The notes under the pieces were generated by a model. That model saw nothing but the letters and a program-made list of their open reading frames with translations. It was not told the origin of the DNA and searched no databases. Made by a program: the position numbers and the translations under genes. A DNA stretch of 22,332 nt. Origin: Candidatus Colwelliibacteriota bacterium (GTDB lineage: Bacteria; Patescibacteriota; Minisyncoccia; UBA6257; Colwellbacteraceae). Positions 1 to 5,115 of this stretch are shown here, one piece after another (the first letter of the stretch is position 1; the number at the start of each line of letters is the position of its first letter). The stretch spans positions 1 through 22,332 of the forward strand of contig JALOAR010000010.1 of NCBI GenBank assembly GCA_023228665.1, given 5' to 3'.

Positions 1-2
1 GA

Positions 3-785
3 GAAAATCTTGATATTGTGTTTTCAAAAATAAACGGGCAGGTTTCCGACTCTAGTTTTAAAAAAGTATATATCCAGCTAATTCCGGGAGTAGCTACAAA
101 GGCGGTTAAAGTATCGCCTGCCGGAGTTATTTCGATAGATGATGGGGAAGTAGGCTGGTGGAAATTTGATGAAGGATCGGGCGATGTGGCAATAGATACT
201 TCGGGGTATGGGAATGCGGGGGATATTTCAGGAACAACTTGGTTAGCTGAGGAAAATTGCAAAAGTGGGGCTTGTTTGAGTTTTGATGGAGCTACCGATG
301 ATTATGTAATAAGTGAAGAAGCTCTTAATTTAGATGCAAGTCAAACTTTTTCTGCTTGGGTAAATCCTAATTCAATAAGCGGTCTTAGAGGTGTTATTAC
401 ATTACATAATCATGGTACTACTGCTAATTTAGGAATAAATACTTATAGCAATAAATTCTCTGTTTCGATAGGCTATACAGATTCCTCAAGAGAATATAAT
501 GAAAAATTAAGCAATTTTTCTCTTACAGTAGGGGAATGGACGCATATTGTTCTTATTTTTGATAGCTATAATAACTCGGTTAGTTTTTATGTTAATGGTG
601 ATTTTGATAAGAGTTGGAATTTAAGTAAGACAGTAGATTTAAGGCCTGATAAAATTTTAGTAGGACAGTGGGCTAGTAGTTATTTAGAACATTACATATT
701 TGATGGCATAATAGATGACGTTCGCCTTTATGATCGTGCTTTATCAGAGGATGAAGTAGAGGAGTTATATGAGAGAACGAGGTAA
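3..785 (+). CDS. LamG-domain surface protein, C-terminal part (5' partial)
   Basis: The reading frame is open from the first bases of the window (E-N-L-D-I-V-F-S...), so the gene very probably begins upstream; a GTG at 18 is the first possible in-window start but has no ribosome binding site. The first ~40 residues (VYIQLIPGVATKAVKVSPAGVI) resemble the end of a pilin- or GspH-like domain seen in other Patescibacteria. They are followed by a LamG/concanavalin-A-like lectin domain: the entry motif VGWWKFDEGSG, then DTSGYGNAG, ACLSFDGATDDYV, FSAWVNP, EWTHIVLIFD, VSFYVNGD and the closing IDDVRLYDRALSEDEVEELY. This domain type binds glycans or protein ligands outside the cell. Nearness to the T4P locus suggests a surface adhesin, possibly assembled with pili (inference). 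Stop TAA at 783-785. Confidence 0.8.
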   Translation, partial: ENLDIVFSKINGQVSDSSFKKVYIQLIPGVATKAVKVSPAGVISIDDGEVGWWKFDEGSGDVAIDTSGYGNAGDISGTTWLAEENCKSGACLSFDGATDDYVISEEALNLDASQTFSAWVNPNSISGLRGVITLHNHGTTANLGINTYSNKFSVSIGYTDSSREYNEKLSNFSLTVGEWTHIVLIFDSYNNSVSFYVNGDFDKSWNLSKTVDLRPDKILVGQWASSYLEHYIFDGIIDDVRLYDRALSEDEVEELYERTR

Positions 786-840
786 TCCAAACTCACAACT
801 ACTAACTCACAACTTACAATATAAAATAATGATAATGGGG

Positions 841-869
841 TTGAGGATAATGTTAAAAAAAGTTATAAG
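841..869 (+). promoter_or_regulatory. Sigma70-type promoter of tRNA-Ser
   Basis: TTGAGG (841-846) and TATAAG (864-869) are separated by 17 nt. The expected transcription start near 876-877 lies about 10 nt before the tRNA 5' end at 886, as expected for a tRNA promoter. Confidence 0.6.
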
Positions 870-885
870 AGATAGGAACTCATAT

Positions 886-975
886 GGAGGGTTCGCATAG
901 TGGTCTAGTGCGCCGCACTCGAAATGCGGTTGGGGTTAACTCCCCTCAGAGGTTCGAATCCTCTACCCTCCGCCA
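886..975 (+). tRNA. tRNA-Ser (anticodon CGA)
   Basis: A complete 90-nt cloverleaf can be drawn. The acceptor stem is GGAGGGT (886-892) pairing with ACCCTCC (965-971). The anticodon arm is CCGCA / CTCGAAA / TGCGG, with anticodon CGA. There is a long class II variable arm (GGGGTTAACTCCCC) as required for tRNA-Ser, a T arm AGAGG / TTCGAAT / CCTCT, discriminator G and an encoded CCA at 973-975. Its last six bases, CCGCCA, are the left border of the integrated element, so integration leaves the tRNA sequence intact. The recombinase gene on the other strand ends inside this tRNA. Confidence 0.95.
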
Positions 976-2418
976 GTTAGGAAATGAAGTCATTGGCTCG
1001 CCCGCTACGCGGGCTCGCCAGCCGTTTTTCGGGGAAATTTCAAGCCGTTTTGAATTCAGCATAAAGTTCGAGCCGACATTTTTGAGAAATGCGCGGATTT
1101 GCATTTTGTCGCCCTGCGACAAAAGAATTTTGGCTTGGCTACTCAATAAAATCACTTCTCGCATTGGTTCGAGCCAATTATTTCCCTTTTGTTCAAAATC
1201 TCTAATTTCTTGCTCAATATCGGCTTTCTCGCCCAATAACTTTGCTTTCTTTACTTGATACTCCTCTGGCGATATACCCTTGCCCTCAATGTAAATATCG
1301 AGAAGCCGATCTACTTTCTGCTCAACTTCCGCTTTTCTTGTTTTCAGATTTTGAACAAAAGAAATGCCATCGTTTTGAATACTCGCTTTTTCGCGGTCTA
1401 GCTCGGCAAGCATATTGTCCGCCCATTCGTCTGGAATAGAAACTTTTTGAATGACGGATTTCATCTGTTCAATAAGTGTTTCCTCGCGTAAATACTTTTC
1501 ATTACAAGTTTGCTTTTTCTTGGTGCAACGATAGTAAATGTGTCCTTTCTGCGTTTCGGCGGTAATGAGGCAACCACACTTTCCGCATTTCATAAATCCC
1601 GAAAAAGCAAACTCATGTTTTCGTTTTCTCTTTTTCTTACCCCGATTATTCATCACTTGTTGAACGTCATCAAAAAGTTTCTTGGAAATAATTGGCTCGT
1701 GGCTTCCTTCGTATAGCTCGCCGTTGAAGCGGAAAGTTCCGTAGTAAAAAGGATTTTTCAGCATTCGCTGGACACAGGAAGTTGAGAGAACATTGCCTTT
1801 GTAGCTATCGAGCTTGGAATCTGCCAAAAACTGCTTAATATTTTTGAGCGTGTAGTCGCCGGTGGCGTAGAGTTCAAAACACTTTCGTACTAGCATCGAT
1901 TTTTCGGTATCAACATCTATGCTTTTTGTCCGCGAGTTATTGAGATAACCAAGTGGCGCAAACCCCGGCCATATTCCTTTTCGCAGTTTTTGGCGGTGGC
2001 CTCGCTTGATATTTTCGCTCAAATTATCCACGTAATACTTGCTTTGCCCAAAGGCAATGTTCAGCATAAATTTCCCTTGTGGCGTGCTATCAAACCAAAA
2101 GGTGGGAAATTTGAGGTCTTGGATTTTTCCTGTGTCCAAGAGGTAAATAACCTTCCCGCCGTCTATGGAATTGCGAGCTAATCGGTCCGGATGCCAAGCC
2201 AAAATTCCTTGGGCTTCGCCCAAGCAAATCCGATCAAGCATTTTGGCGAAAACTTTTCGCCCAGGTTCTTTAGCAGTTTGCGCCTCGCTAAGCGAGGCGA
2301 CGATTTCAAGTTTTTCTTTGGCGGCAAATTCTTTCAATTCAGAAAACTGGGATTCCAAAGACATGATTTGTCTTTCTTCACTCTCGGTAGATTTTCGTGC
2401 GTAGATAAAGTATTTCAT
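946..2418 (-). CDS. Large serine recombinase / site-specific integrase
   Basis: 490 aa. The N-terminal resolvase domain has the catalytic serine in YARKSTES (S10) and the arginine motif PDRLARNS (78-84). A recombinase domain (about 148-255) includes GFAPLGYLNN and NPFYYGTFRFNGELYEG. A zinc ribbon has C278, C281, C298 and C305, and a coiled coil spans about 340-410, as in large serine integrases. It would catalyse integration and excision of the element at tRNA-Ser. The gene runs toward the tRNA: its last 8 codons (RVEDSNL region) are antisense tRNA sequence, and the stop lies at 946-948. In the circular form the frame would instead continue through the 141-bp repeat and end after about 518 aa, so the C-terminal tail depends on integration state. 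No strong ribosome binding site precedes the ATG at 2418. A 19-bp perfect palindrome lies within the coding region at 2281-2299. Confidence 0.93.
   Translation of the reverse strand: MKYFIYARKSTESEERQIMSLESQFSELKEFAAKEKLEIVASLSEAQTAKEPGRKVFAKMLDRICLGEAQGILAWHPDRLARNSIDGGKVIYLLDTGKIQDLKFPTFWFDSTPQGKFMLNIAFGQSKYYVDNLSENIKRGHRQKLRKGIWPGFAPLGYLNNSRTKSIDVDTEKSMLVRKCFELYATGDYTLKNIKQFLADSKLDSYKGNVLSTSCVQRMLKNPFYYGTFRFNGELYEGSHEPIISKKLFDDVQQVMNNRGKKKRKRKHEFAFSGFMKCGKCGCLITAETQKGHIYYRCTKKKQTCNEKYLREETLIEQMKSVIQKVSIPDEWADNMLAELDREKASIQNDGISFVQNLKTRKAEVEQKVDRLLDIYIEGKGISPEEYQVKKAKLLGEKADIEQEIRDFEQKGNNWLEPMREVILLSSQAKILLSQGDKMQIRAFLKNVGSNFMLNSKRLEISPKNGWRARVAGEPMTSFPNWRRVEDSNL
970..1059. repeat. Inverted repeat 1, left arm (90 bp)
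   Basis: Perfect 90-bp match, by eye, to the reverse complement of 2450-2539. It begins at the tRNA-derived CCGCCA core and runs through the last ~28 codons of the recombinase gene. The bases flanking the match differ (T969 against A, C1060 against T), so the limits are sharp. Confidence 0.95.
2281..2299. repeat. 19-bp palindrome inside recombinase gene
   Basis: CGCCTCGCT-A-AGCGAGGCG is a perfect 9+1+9 dyad within the codons for recombinase residues ~41-46 (ASLSEA). In the two recombinase fragments elsewhere in the element, this stretch is exactly where the homology stops and the 141-bp repeat takes over. Confidence 0.8.
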
Positions 2419-2426
2419 AAAGATTT

Positions 2427-2448
2427 AGAAAAGCCCGCTTCTGGCCTT
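2427..2448. repeat. 22-bp inverted repeat arm flanking permuted insert (left)
   Basis: Reverse complement of 2720-2741. The arm has AAAAGCCCGC...; brought together with its partner, it would form a long hairpin of terminator type (A-rich 5' side, GC stem, T-rich 3' side). It lies directly upstream of the recombinase start codon. The 270-bp segment between the arms (2450-2719) appears inserted at the apex. Confidence 0.85.
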
Positions 2449-2449
2449 A

Positions 2450-2539
2450 CTGAATTCAAAACGGCTTGAAATTTCCCCGAAAAACGGCTGGCGAGCCCGC
2501 GTAGCGGGCGAGCCAATGACTTCATTTCCTAACTGGCGG
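2450..2539. repeat. Inverted repeat 1, right arm (90 bp)
   Basis: Exact reverse complement of 970-1059. Read on the plus strand it encodes recombinase residues 454-483 (LNSKRLEISP... to FPNWR). It overlaps the next repeat by the six-base core TGGCGG (2534-2539). Confidence 0.95.
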
Positions 2540-2545
2540 TGTCTG
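2524..2545 (-). other. attP-like junction inside the element (inverted)
   Basis: On the minus strand this reads cagacaCCGCCAgttagg: the bases left of the core match the element's right end (4132-4137) and those right of it match the left end (976-981). It therefore equals the expected join of the two element ends in a circle. It is flanked by 84 bp of left-end and 135 bp of right-end sequence beyond the core, in opposite orientation to the host element. Confidence 0.7.
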
Positions 2546-2674
2546 TTTGAAAATATCCGAACGGAACTGGCTGGGCTCGGCGGGCGGAATTCCCCCCACA
2601 CCCCTCTTCCGCCCGCCTCGCCTTGCCTGCCCGACCGAAACTCTTGAGTGAAGGCGGGAACCGGAGCGGAAAGG
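2534..2674. repeat. Inverted repeat 2, left arm (141 bp, GC-rich)
   Basis: Exact reverse complement of 4003-4143 by eye. It is much richer in G+C than its surroundings and contains a strong internal hairpin: GGCGGGCGGAA (2579-2589) pairs with TTCCGCCCGCC (2607-2617) around a 17-nt loop. There is no T-run after it, so it is not an ordinary terminator. It has no convincing ORF of its own. Confidence 0.95.
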
Positions 2675-2719
2675 CAAACTGCCAAAGAACCTGTTAAAAA
2701 TGTCGGCTCAAACTTTATG

Positions 2720-2741
2720 AAGGCCAGAAGCGGGCTTTTCT
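2720..2741. repeat. 22-bp inverted repeat arm flanking permuted insert (right)
   Basis: Partner of 2427-2448 (reverse complement, 22 of 22). It follows directly after the recombinase fragment ending at 2719. Confidence 0.85.
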
Positions 2742-2769
2742 TGAATAAAATCAGAAAATTCGTTATCAT

Positions 2770-2805
2770 AATCTTACAGTAAGATTGTAACATAATTTTA
2801 TGTTA
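2770..2805. promoter_or_regulatory. Two adjacent palindromes: probable operator of the XRE regulator
   Basis: AATCTTAC-A-GTAAGATT (2770-2786, perfect 8+1+8) is followed at once by TAACATAA-TT-TTATGTTA (2788-2805, perfect 8+2+8), ending 16 nt before the preferred ATG at 2822. Dyads of this size directly upstream of a small XRE gene are typical autoregulatory operators. AT-rich -10-like sequence (CATAAT 2791-2796) lies inside the second dyad. Binding is inferred. Confidence 0.6.
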
Positions 2806-2821
2806 TCAAAACTTGGATAGT

Positions 2822-3019
2822 ATGGCAACAATAGGTGAAAATATAAAACGATTGAGAACGAAGCAAGAATTGAGCCAAGACGACTTGGCGCGAAAAGCCG
2901 AGCTCAAATACTCCACTCTTGCAAAAATTGAGGGCGATTTTGTAAAAAAGCCAGGCGTTCAGATGATAGCCAAGATTGCTAAAGCGCTCGGTGTTTCCGT
3001 TGAAGATTTATTGAAATAA
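2822..3019 (+). CDS. XRE/Cro-type HTH regulator
   Basis: 65 aa from the ATG at 2822. A TTG at 2813 would add three residues, but MATIGENIKRLR is the usual start of this family. The whole protein is one HTH domain: GENIKRLRTKQELSQDDLARKAELKYSTLAKIEGD, then IAKIAKALGVSVEDLL. The helix pair LSQDDLARKAEL / KYSTLAKIE is the DNA-binding unit. It belongs to the short stand-alone XRE repressors that dimerise on palindromes, and two perfect palindromes lie just upstream. The antiporter gene follows after 2 nt, so the two are probably co-transcribed and translationally coupled. It probably controls itself and the cargo; the signal is unknown. Confidence 0.9.
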   Translation: MATIGENIKRLRTKQELSQDDLARKAELKYSTLAKIEGDFVKKPGVQMIAKIAKALGVSVEDLLK

Positions 3020-3021
3020 TT

Positions 3022-3951
3022 ATGATCGAAAATTTGCTACTATTTATCTTTTCGTTAGCCCTTGTTGTTAAGGGAGCTACCTTGGCGACAAAGTACTCTG
3101 CCAAACTCGCGGAACATTTTAGTATCTCTCGTTATGTAATTGGTTTTGTTGTGGTTGCTTTTATCTCCATACTGCCTGAAACTATTATTTCAATAAATTC
3201 TGCAATTCAGGGGGTACCTGAATTTGGCCTCGGCACATTATTTGGTTCAAATATTGCCGACCTGTCTCTTATTTTTGCTCTTTTAATTTTATTGTCTGGT
3301 CGCGGAGTAAAAATCGAAAGTAAGGTGTTAAAAAATGTCAGTCTGTACCCCTTCTTCTTGCTACTTCCCGTCATTTTGGGGTTAAATGGACATTTTTCCC
3401 GTATTGATGGTGCTATTTTGATAATTACAGGGGTTCTTTTCTACTATTTAGTTTTTAAGAATGGCACAGAAGCGTCAAAAGTATTTAGTAACGGTGATGG
3501 CAAGTATAAAAATATATTTCTATTACTCTTTGCTATGACTTTGCTGCTCATAGGTGCGCATTTTACGGTAACTTCGGCAACCACGCTGGCTCAAACATTA
3601 AACATAATCCCCATTCTTATTGGCATGCTCGTTGTTAGTTTGGGAACAACAATGCCGGAATTCTTATATTCGCTTAAAGCAATAAAACAAAAAGAGGACA
3701 GCCTTGCGATAGGTGATATTTTAGGTTCAGTTCTGGCAGACGCTACTATTGTCATTGGCATACTTGCTTTCATAAGCCCATTTTATTTTCCAGTAAAAAT
3801 CATATATATCACAGGGGCATTTATGGTGGTTGCCTCCTTCGTGTTATTACGATTCATGCGTTCAGGACGCGCCATAACGAAAAAAGAAGGATTCATGCTT
3901 TTATTCTTTTGGATAATTTACGCGCTGGTCGAATTTATCGTAAATAGTTAA
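3022..3951 (+). CDS. CaCA-family Ca2+/cation antiporter (YrbG-like)
   Basis: 309 aa, about ten hydrophobic segments. Both alpha repeats are recognisable: alpha-1 at about 41-82 (GFVVVAFISILPETI ... GTLFGSNIADLSLI) and alpha-2 at about 201-246 (GMLVVSLGTTMPEFLYS ... GDILGSVLADATIVIG). Acidic E53 (LPE) and E213 (MPE) are the ion-binding glutamates expected for the family, and D80 and D240 also occupy conserved places. The second GSN motif is altered to GSV (GSVLAD), which may affect ion selectivity. The protein would exchange Ca2+ (or another cation) for Na+ or H+ across the cytoplasmic membrane. It is the only apparent cargo of the element besides the regulator gene it follows by 2 nt. Confidence 0.88.
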   Translation: MIENLLLFIFSLALVVKGATLATKYSAKLAEHFSISRYVIGFVVVAFISILPETIISINSAIQGVPEFGLGTLFGSNIADLSLIFALLILLSGRGVKIESKVLKNVSLYPFFLLLPVILGLNGHFSRIDGAILIITGVLFYYLVFKNGTEASKVFSNGDGKYKNIFLLLFAMTLLLIGAHFTVTSATTLAQTLNIIPILIGMLVVSLGTTMPEFLYSLKAIKQKEDSLAIGDILGSVLADATIVIGILAFISPFYFPVKIIYITGAFMVVASFVLLRFMRSGRAITKKEGFMLLFFWIIYALVEFIVNS

Positions 3952-3967
3952 TCCTGAAGAGGAAATA

Positions 3968-4002
3968 AAAGAATTTGCCGCCAAAGAAAAACTTGAAATC
4001 GT
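3968..4002 (+). pseudogene. Recombinase N-terminal fragment
   Basis: Plus-strand AAAGAATTTGCCGCC... encodes KEFAAKEKLEIV, identical to residues ~29-40 of the intact recombinase; the preceding codons (EEI) are diverged. The match ends exactly where the 141-bp repeat begins. The continuation of the same reading (residues 47-52) sits 1.3 kb away at 2675, on the other side of the cargo genes. It is a relic, not a gene. Confidence 0.7.
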
Positions 4003-4143
4003 CCTTTCCGCTCCGGTTCCCGCCTTCACTCAAGAGTTTCGGTCGGGCAGGCAAGGCGAGGCGGGCGGAAGAGGGGTGTGGGGGGAATTCCGCCCGCCGA
4101 GCCCAGCCAGTTCCGTTCGGATATTTTCAAACAGACACCGCCA
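4003..4143. repeat. Inverted repeat 2, right arm (141 bp), element right end
   Basis: Reverse complement of 2534-2674 with no mismatch seen. It ends with the CCGCCA core at 4138-4143, after which the sequence (ATTTACACCCC) would have followed the tRNA before integration. It includes the same GC-rich hairpin. Confidence 0.95.
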
Positions 4144-4220
4144 ATTTACACCCCGATGTTTTGGAGTGATTATTTATGGGCTTAAGATTAGGGAGAATAA
4201 AATAATTTTGGTTTTTAGAT

Positions 4221-4226
4221 TATAAT
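4221..4226 (+). promoter_or_regulatory. TATAAT -10 box just before the MgtE-like gene
   Basis: TATAAT ends 7 nt before the ATG at 4234, placing the expected transcription start at or next to the start codon. No Shine-Dalgarno sequence and no clear -35 box are visible. This suggests a leaderless mRNA. Confidence 0.55.
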
Positions 4227-4233
4227 TTATCTT

Positions 4234-4803
4234 ATGAACGAAAAGGATAAAAAAGTTTCGGTTATTAAGTATGCGGAGGATGACAAATTGTCGGTTAGAG
4301 TGTTGTTATTTATGAGAATACCGCCGCTTGTTGCGGGATTATTGCTTGGTATCGGTCTTTCTTTCCTAACTTCTAGATTTGAAGAGGTGATAGCTGTAAG
4401 TCCGCAAGTGGCTTTTTTTATCCCTTTTGTTGTTTATATGGCTGATGCGGTTGGGACGCAGACCCAGAACATATATATCAGGGGCTTAAGATCGGGAAAG
4501 GCAAAATTCAAAAAATATCTTTTAAAAGAAACGGCGCTTGGAATAATTCTCGGGTTTTTCTGCGGAGCGGTCTCCTGGATGGCTGTGTGGTTATGGTTTG
4601 ACGGATTAAAACTTGCGAATGCTGTCGGATTATCAATGTTTTCTGCTATAACGATTGCTCCACTTATCGCTCTTATAGTGGCGGAACTTTTACAGTTAGA
4701 GCATAGAGACCCGGCTGTAGGAGCAGGGCCGATAACAACAGTGATACAGGATAGTATAAGCGTGGCTATATATGGGATTATTGCAACAATGATGTTGTTA
4801 TAA
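4234..4803 (+). CDS. MgtE-type divalent cation channel, membrane domain only
   Basis: 189 aa, about five hydrophobic segments. It matches the C-terminal membrane domain of MgtE/SLC41 proteins: PFVVYMADAVGTQTQNIYIRGL (65-85; compare the family motif with GTQ and VRGL), then DPAVGAGPITTVIQDSISVAIYG (159-181), where D173 corresponds to the pore aspartate that binds Mg2+. The cytosolic N domain and CBS pair that gate classical MgtE are absent, and only ~25 hydrophilic residues precede the first helix. It probably dimerises to move Mg2+ or another divalent ion. Regulation must differ from classical MgtE. It lies outside the right border of the tRNA element. Confidence 0.85.
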   Translation: MNEKDKKVSVIKYAEDDKLSVRVLLFMRIPPLVAGLLLGIGLSFLTSRFEEVIAVSPQVAFFIPFVVYMADAVGTQTQNIYIRGLRSGKAKFKKYLLKETALGIILGFFCGAVSWMAVWLWFDGLKLANAVGLSMFSAITIAPLIALIVAELLQLEHRDPAVGAGPITTVIQDSISVAIYGIIATMMLL

Positions 4804-4890
4804 CGGCGTAAATTTTAATTCGTTAGCTAGCGGAGAGAGATAGGGAGTAATAATTTTCAATTTATGCGTTCTGCTGTTCATTAATGTAGA

Positions 4891-5030
4891 CCTGAATTCT
4901 TGATCAAGTTGGGAATGATAGAGAGGATGTAGAAAAGATATAAACTTTAAAAACCTGGATTCCCGATAAATTGCTAACGCAATTTTCGGGAATGACAGAG
5001 AAGGGTGGGAATGACAGAAGGGCGTGGAAT
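4891..5030. repeat. REP-like palindromic repeats in a 312-nt spacer
   Basis: The gene-free stretch 4804-5115 holds a REP-like unit at 4954-4998: CTGGATTCCCG... and ...CGGGAATGACAG pair around GCTAACGC. A decayed copy lies upstream (about 4892-4924: CCTGAATTC ... GGGAATGATAG). Two right-half remnants follow (GTGGGAATGACAGAA about 5005-5019, GTGGAATGAT about 5024-5033). The general pattern, a palindrome bounded by ATTCCC and GGGAATGACA, is a widespread interspersed bacterial repeat type. Otherwise I see only the promoter of the next gene in this spacer. Confidence 0.6.
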
Positions 5031-5100
5031 GATATGTAATATAATTCGGCTGAAGCAAAAGTTTGCGGCAGGAGAATGCATTTTGGTTTAATTCTTATGT

Positions 5101-5106
5101 TATAAT
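5101..5106 (+). promoter_or_regulatory. TATAAT -10 box before the tail-fibre-like prepilin
   Basis: TATAAT ends 9 nt before the ATG at 5116, so the transcript would start within about 3 nt of the start codon. There is no Shine-Dalgarno sequence. Confidence 0.5.
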
Positions 5107-5115
5107 TTTTGTAAG

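Larger units (their letters stand above)
2450..2719 (+). pseudogene. Permuted recombinase fragments around an attP-like site
   Basis: Plus-strand pieces of a second recombinase copy in scrambled order. 2450-2539 encodes residues 454-483 and runs on in frame through the attP-like junction to a TGA at 2645-2647. 2675-2693 encodes QTAKEP (residues 47-52). 2694-2719 encodes KNVGSNFM (446-453), with one base different from the intact gene. The end at 2719 (after M453) and the start at 2450 (L454) are directly adjacent in the intact gene, so joining the ends of this 270-bp segment would restore the order. That makes it a circular permutation of a deleted element (recombinase codons 53-445 missing). 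No functional product is expected. Confidence 0.75.
970..4143. mobile_element. Small integrated element at tRNA-Ser, serine recombinase type
   Basis: The left end abuts the tRNA 3' end (CCGCCA at 970-975, then GTTAGG). The right end is CCGCCA at 4138-4143, followed by ATTTACACC. The six-base core is thus shared by both ends, and the tRNA is intact. Inside are a full-length serine recombinase (minus strand), an XRE regulator and a CaCA-family antiporter, together with nested perfect inverted repeats. The sequence at 2524-2545, read on the minus strand, is the right end joined to the left end through the same core (cagaCACCGCCAGTTAGG), i.e. what a circular form should carry as attP. Boundaries are inferred from these three junctions. 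No conjugation, replication or capsid genes are seen. Confidence 0.7.

Noticed and set aside
884..1258. Plus-strand ORF of 124 aa starting at the tRNA
   Set aside because: It reads through the tRNA and the antisense of the recombinase gene; shadow frame.
2425..2793. Minus-strand ORF of 122 aa across the inverted repeats
   Set aside because: It is the antisense of the repeat mosaic and recombinase fragments, with no family, no ribosome site and no consistent coding signal.
970..4143. Integron or attC-like cassette system, suggested by the hairpins
   Set aside because: The recombinase is a serine type, not a tyrosine integron integrase, and the hairpins lack attC-type core boxes.
970..4143. 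Entire mosaic as a whole-genome-amplification chimera
   Set aside because: Not excluded, but the repeat ends coincide exactly with tRNA and att-like borders and with codon-precise junctions, which random chimeras would not favour; raw reads would decide.
3975..4169. Plus-strand 64-aa ORF over the right repeat
   Set aside because: A chance frame through the GC-rich 141-bp repeat; starts inside a recombinase relic.
4798..5058. Minus-strand 86-aa ORF in the spacer after the MgtE-like gene
   Set aside because: Composed of the REP-like palindromes; no domain and no ribosome site.
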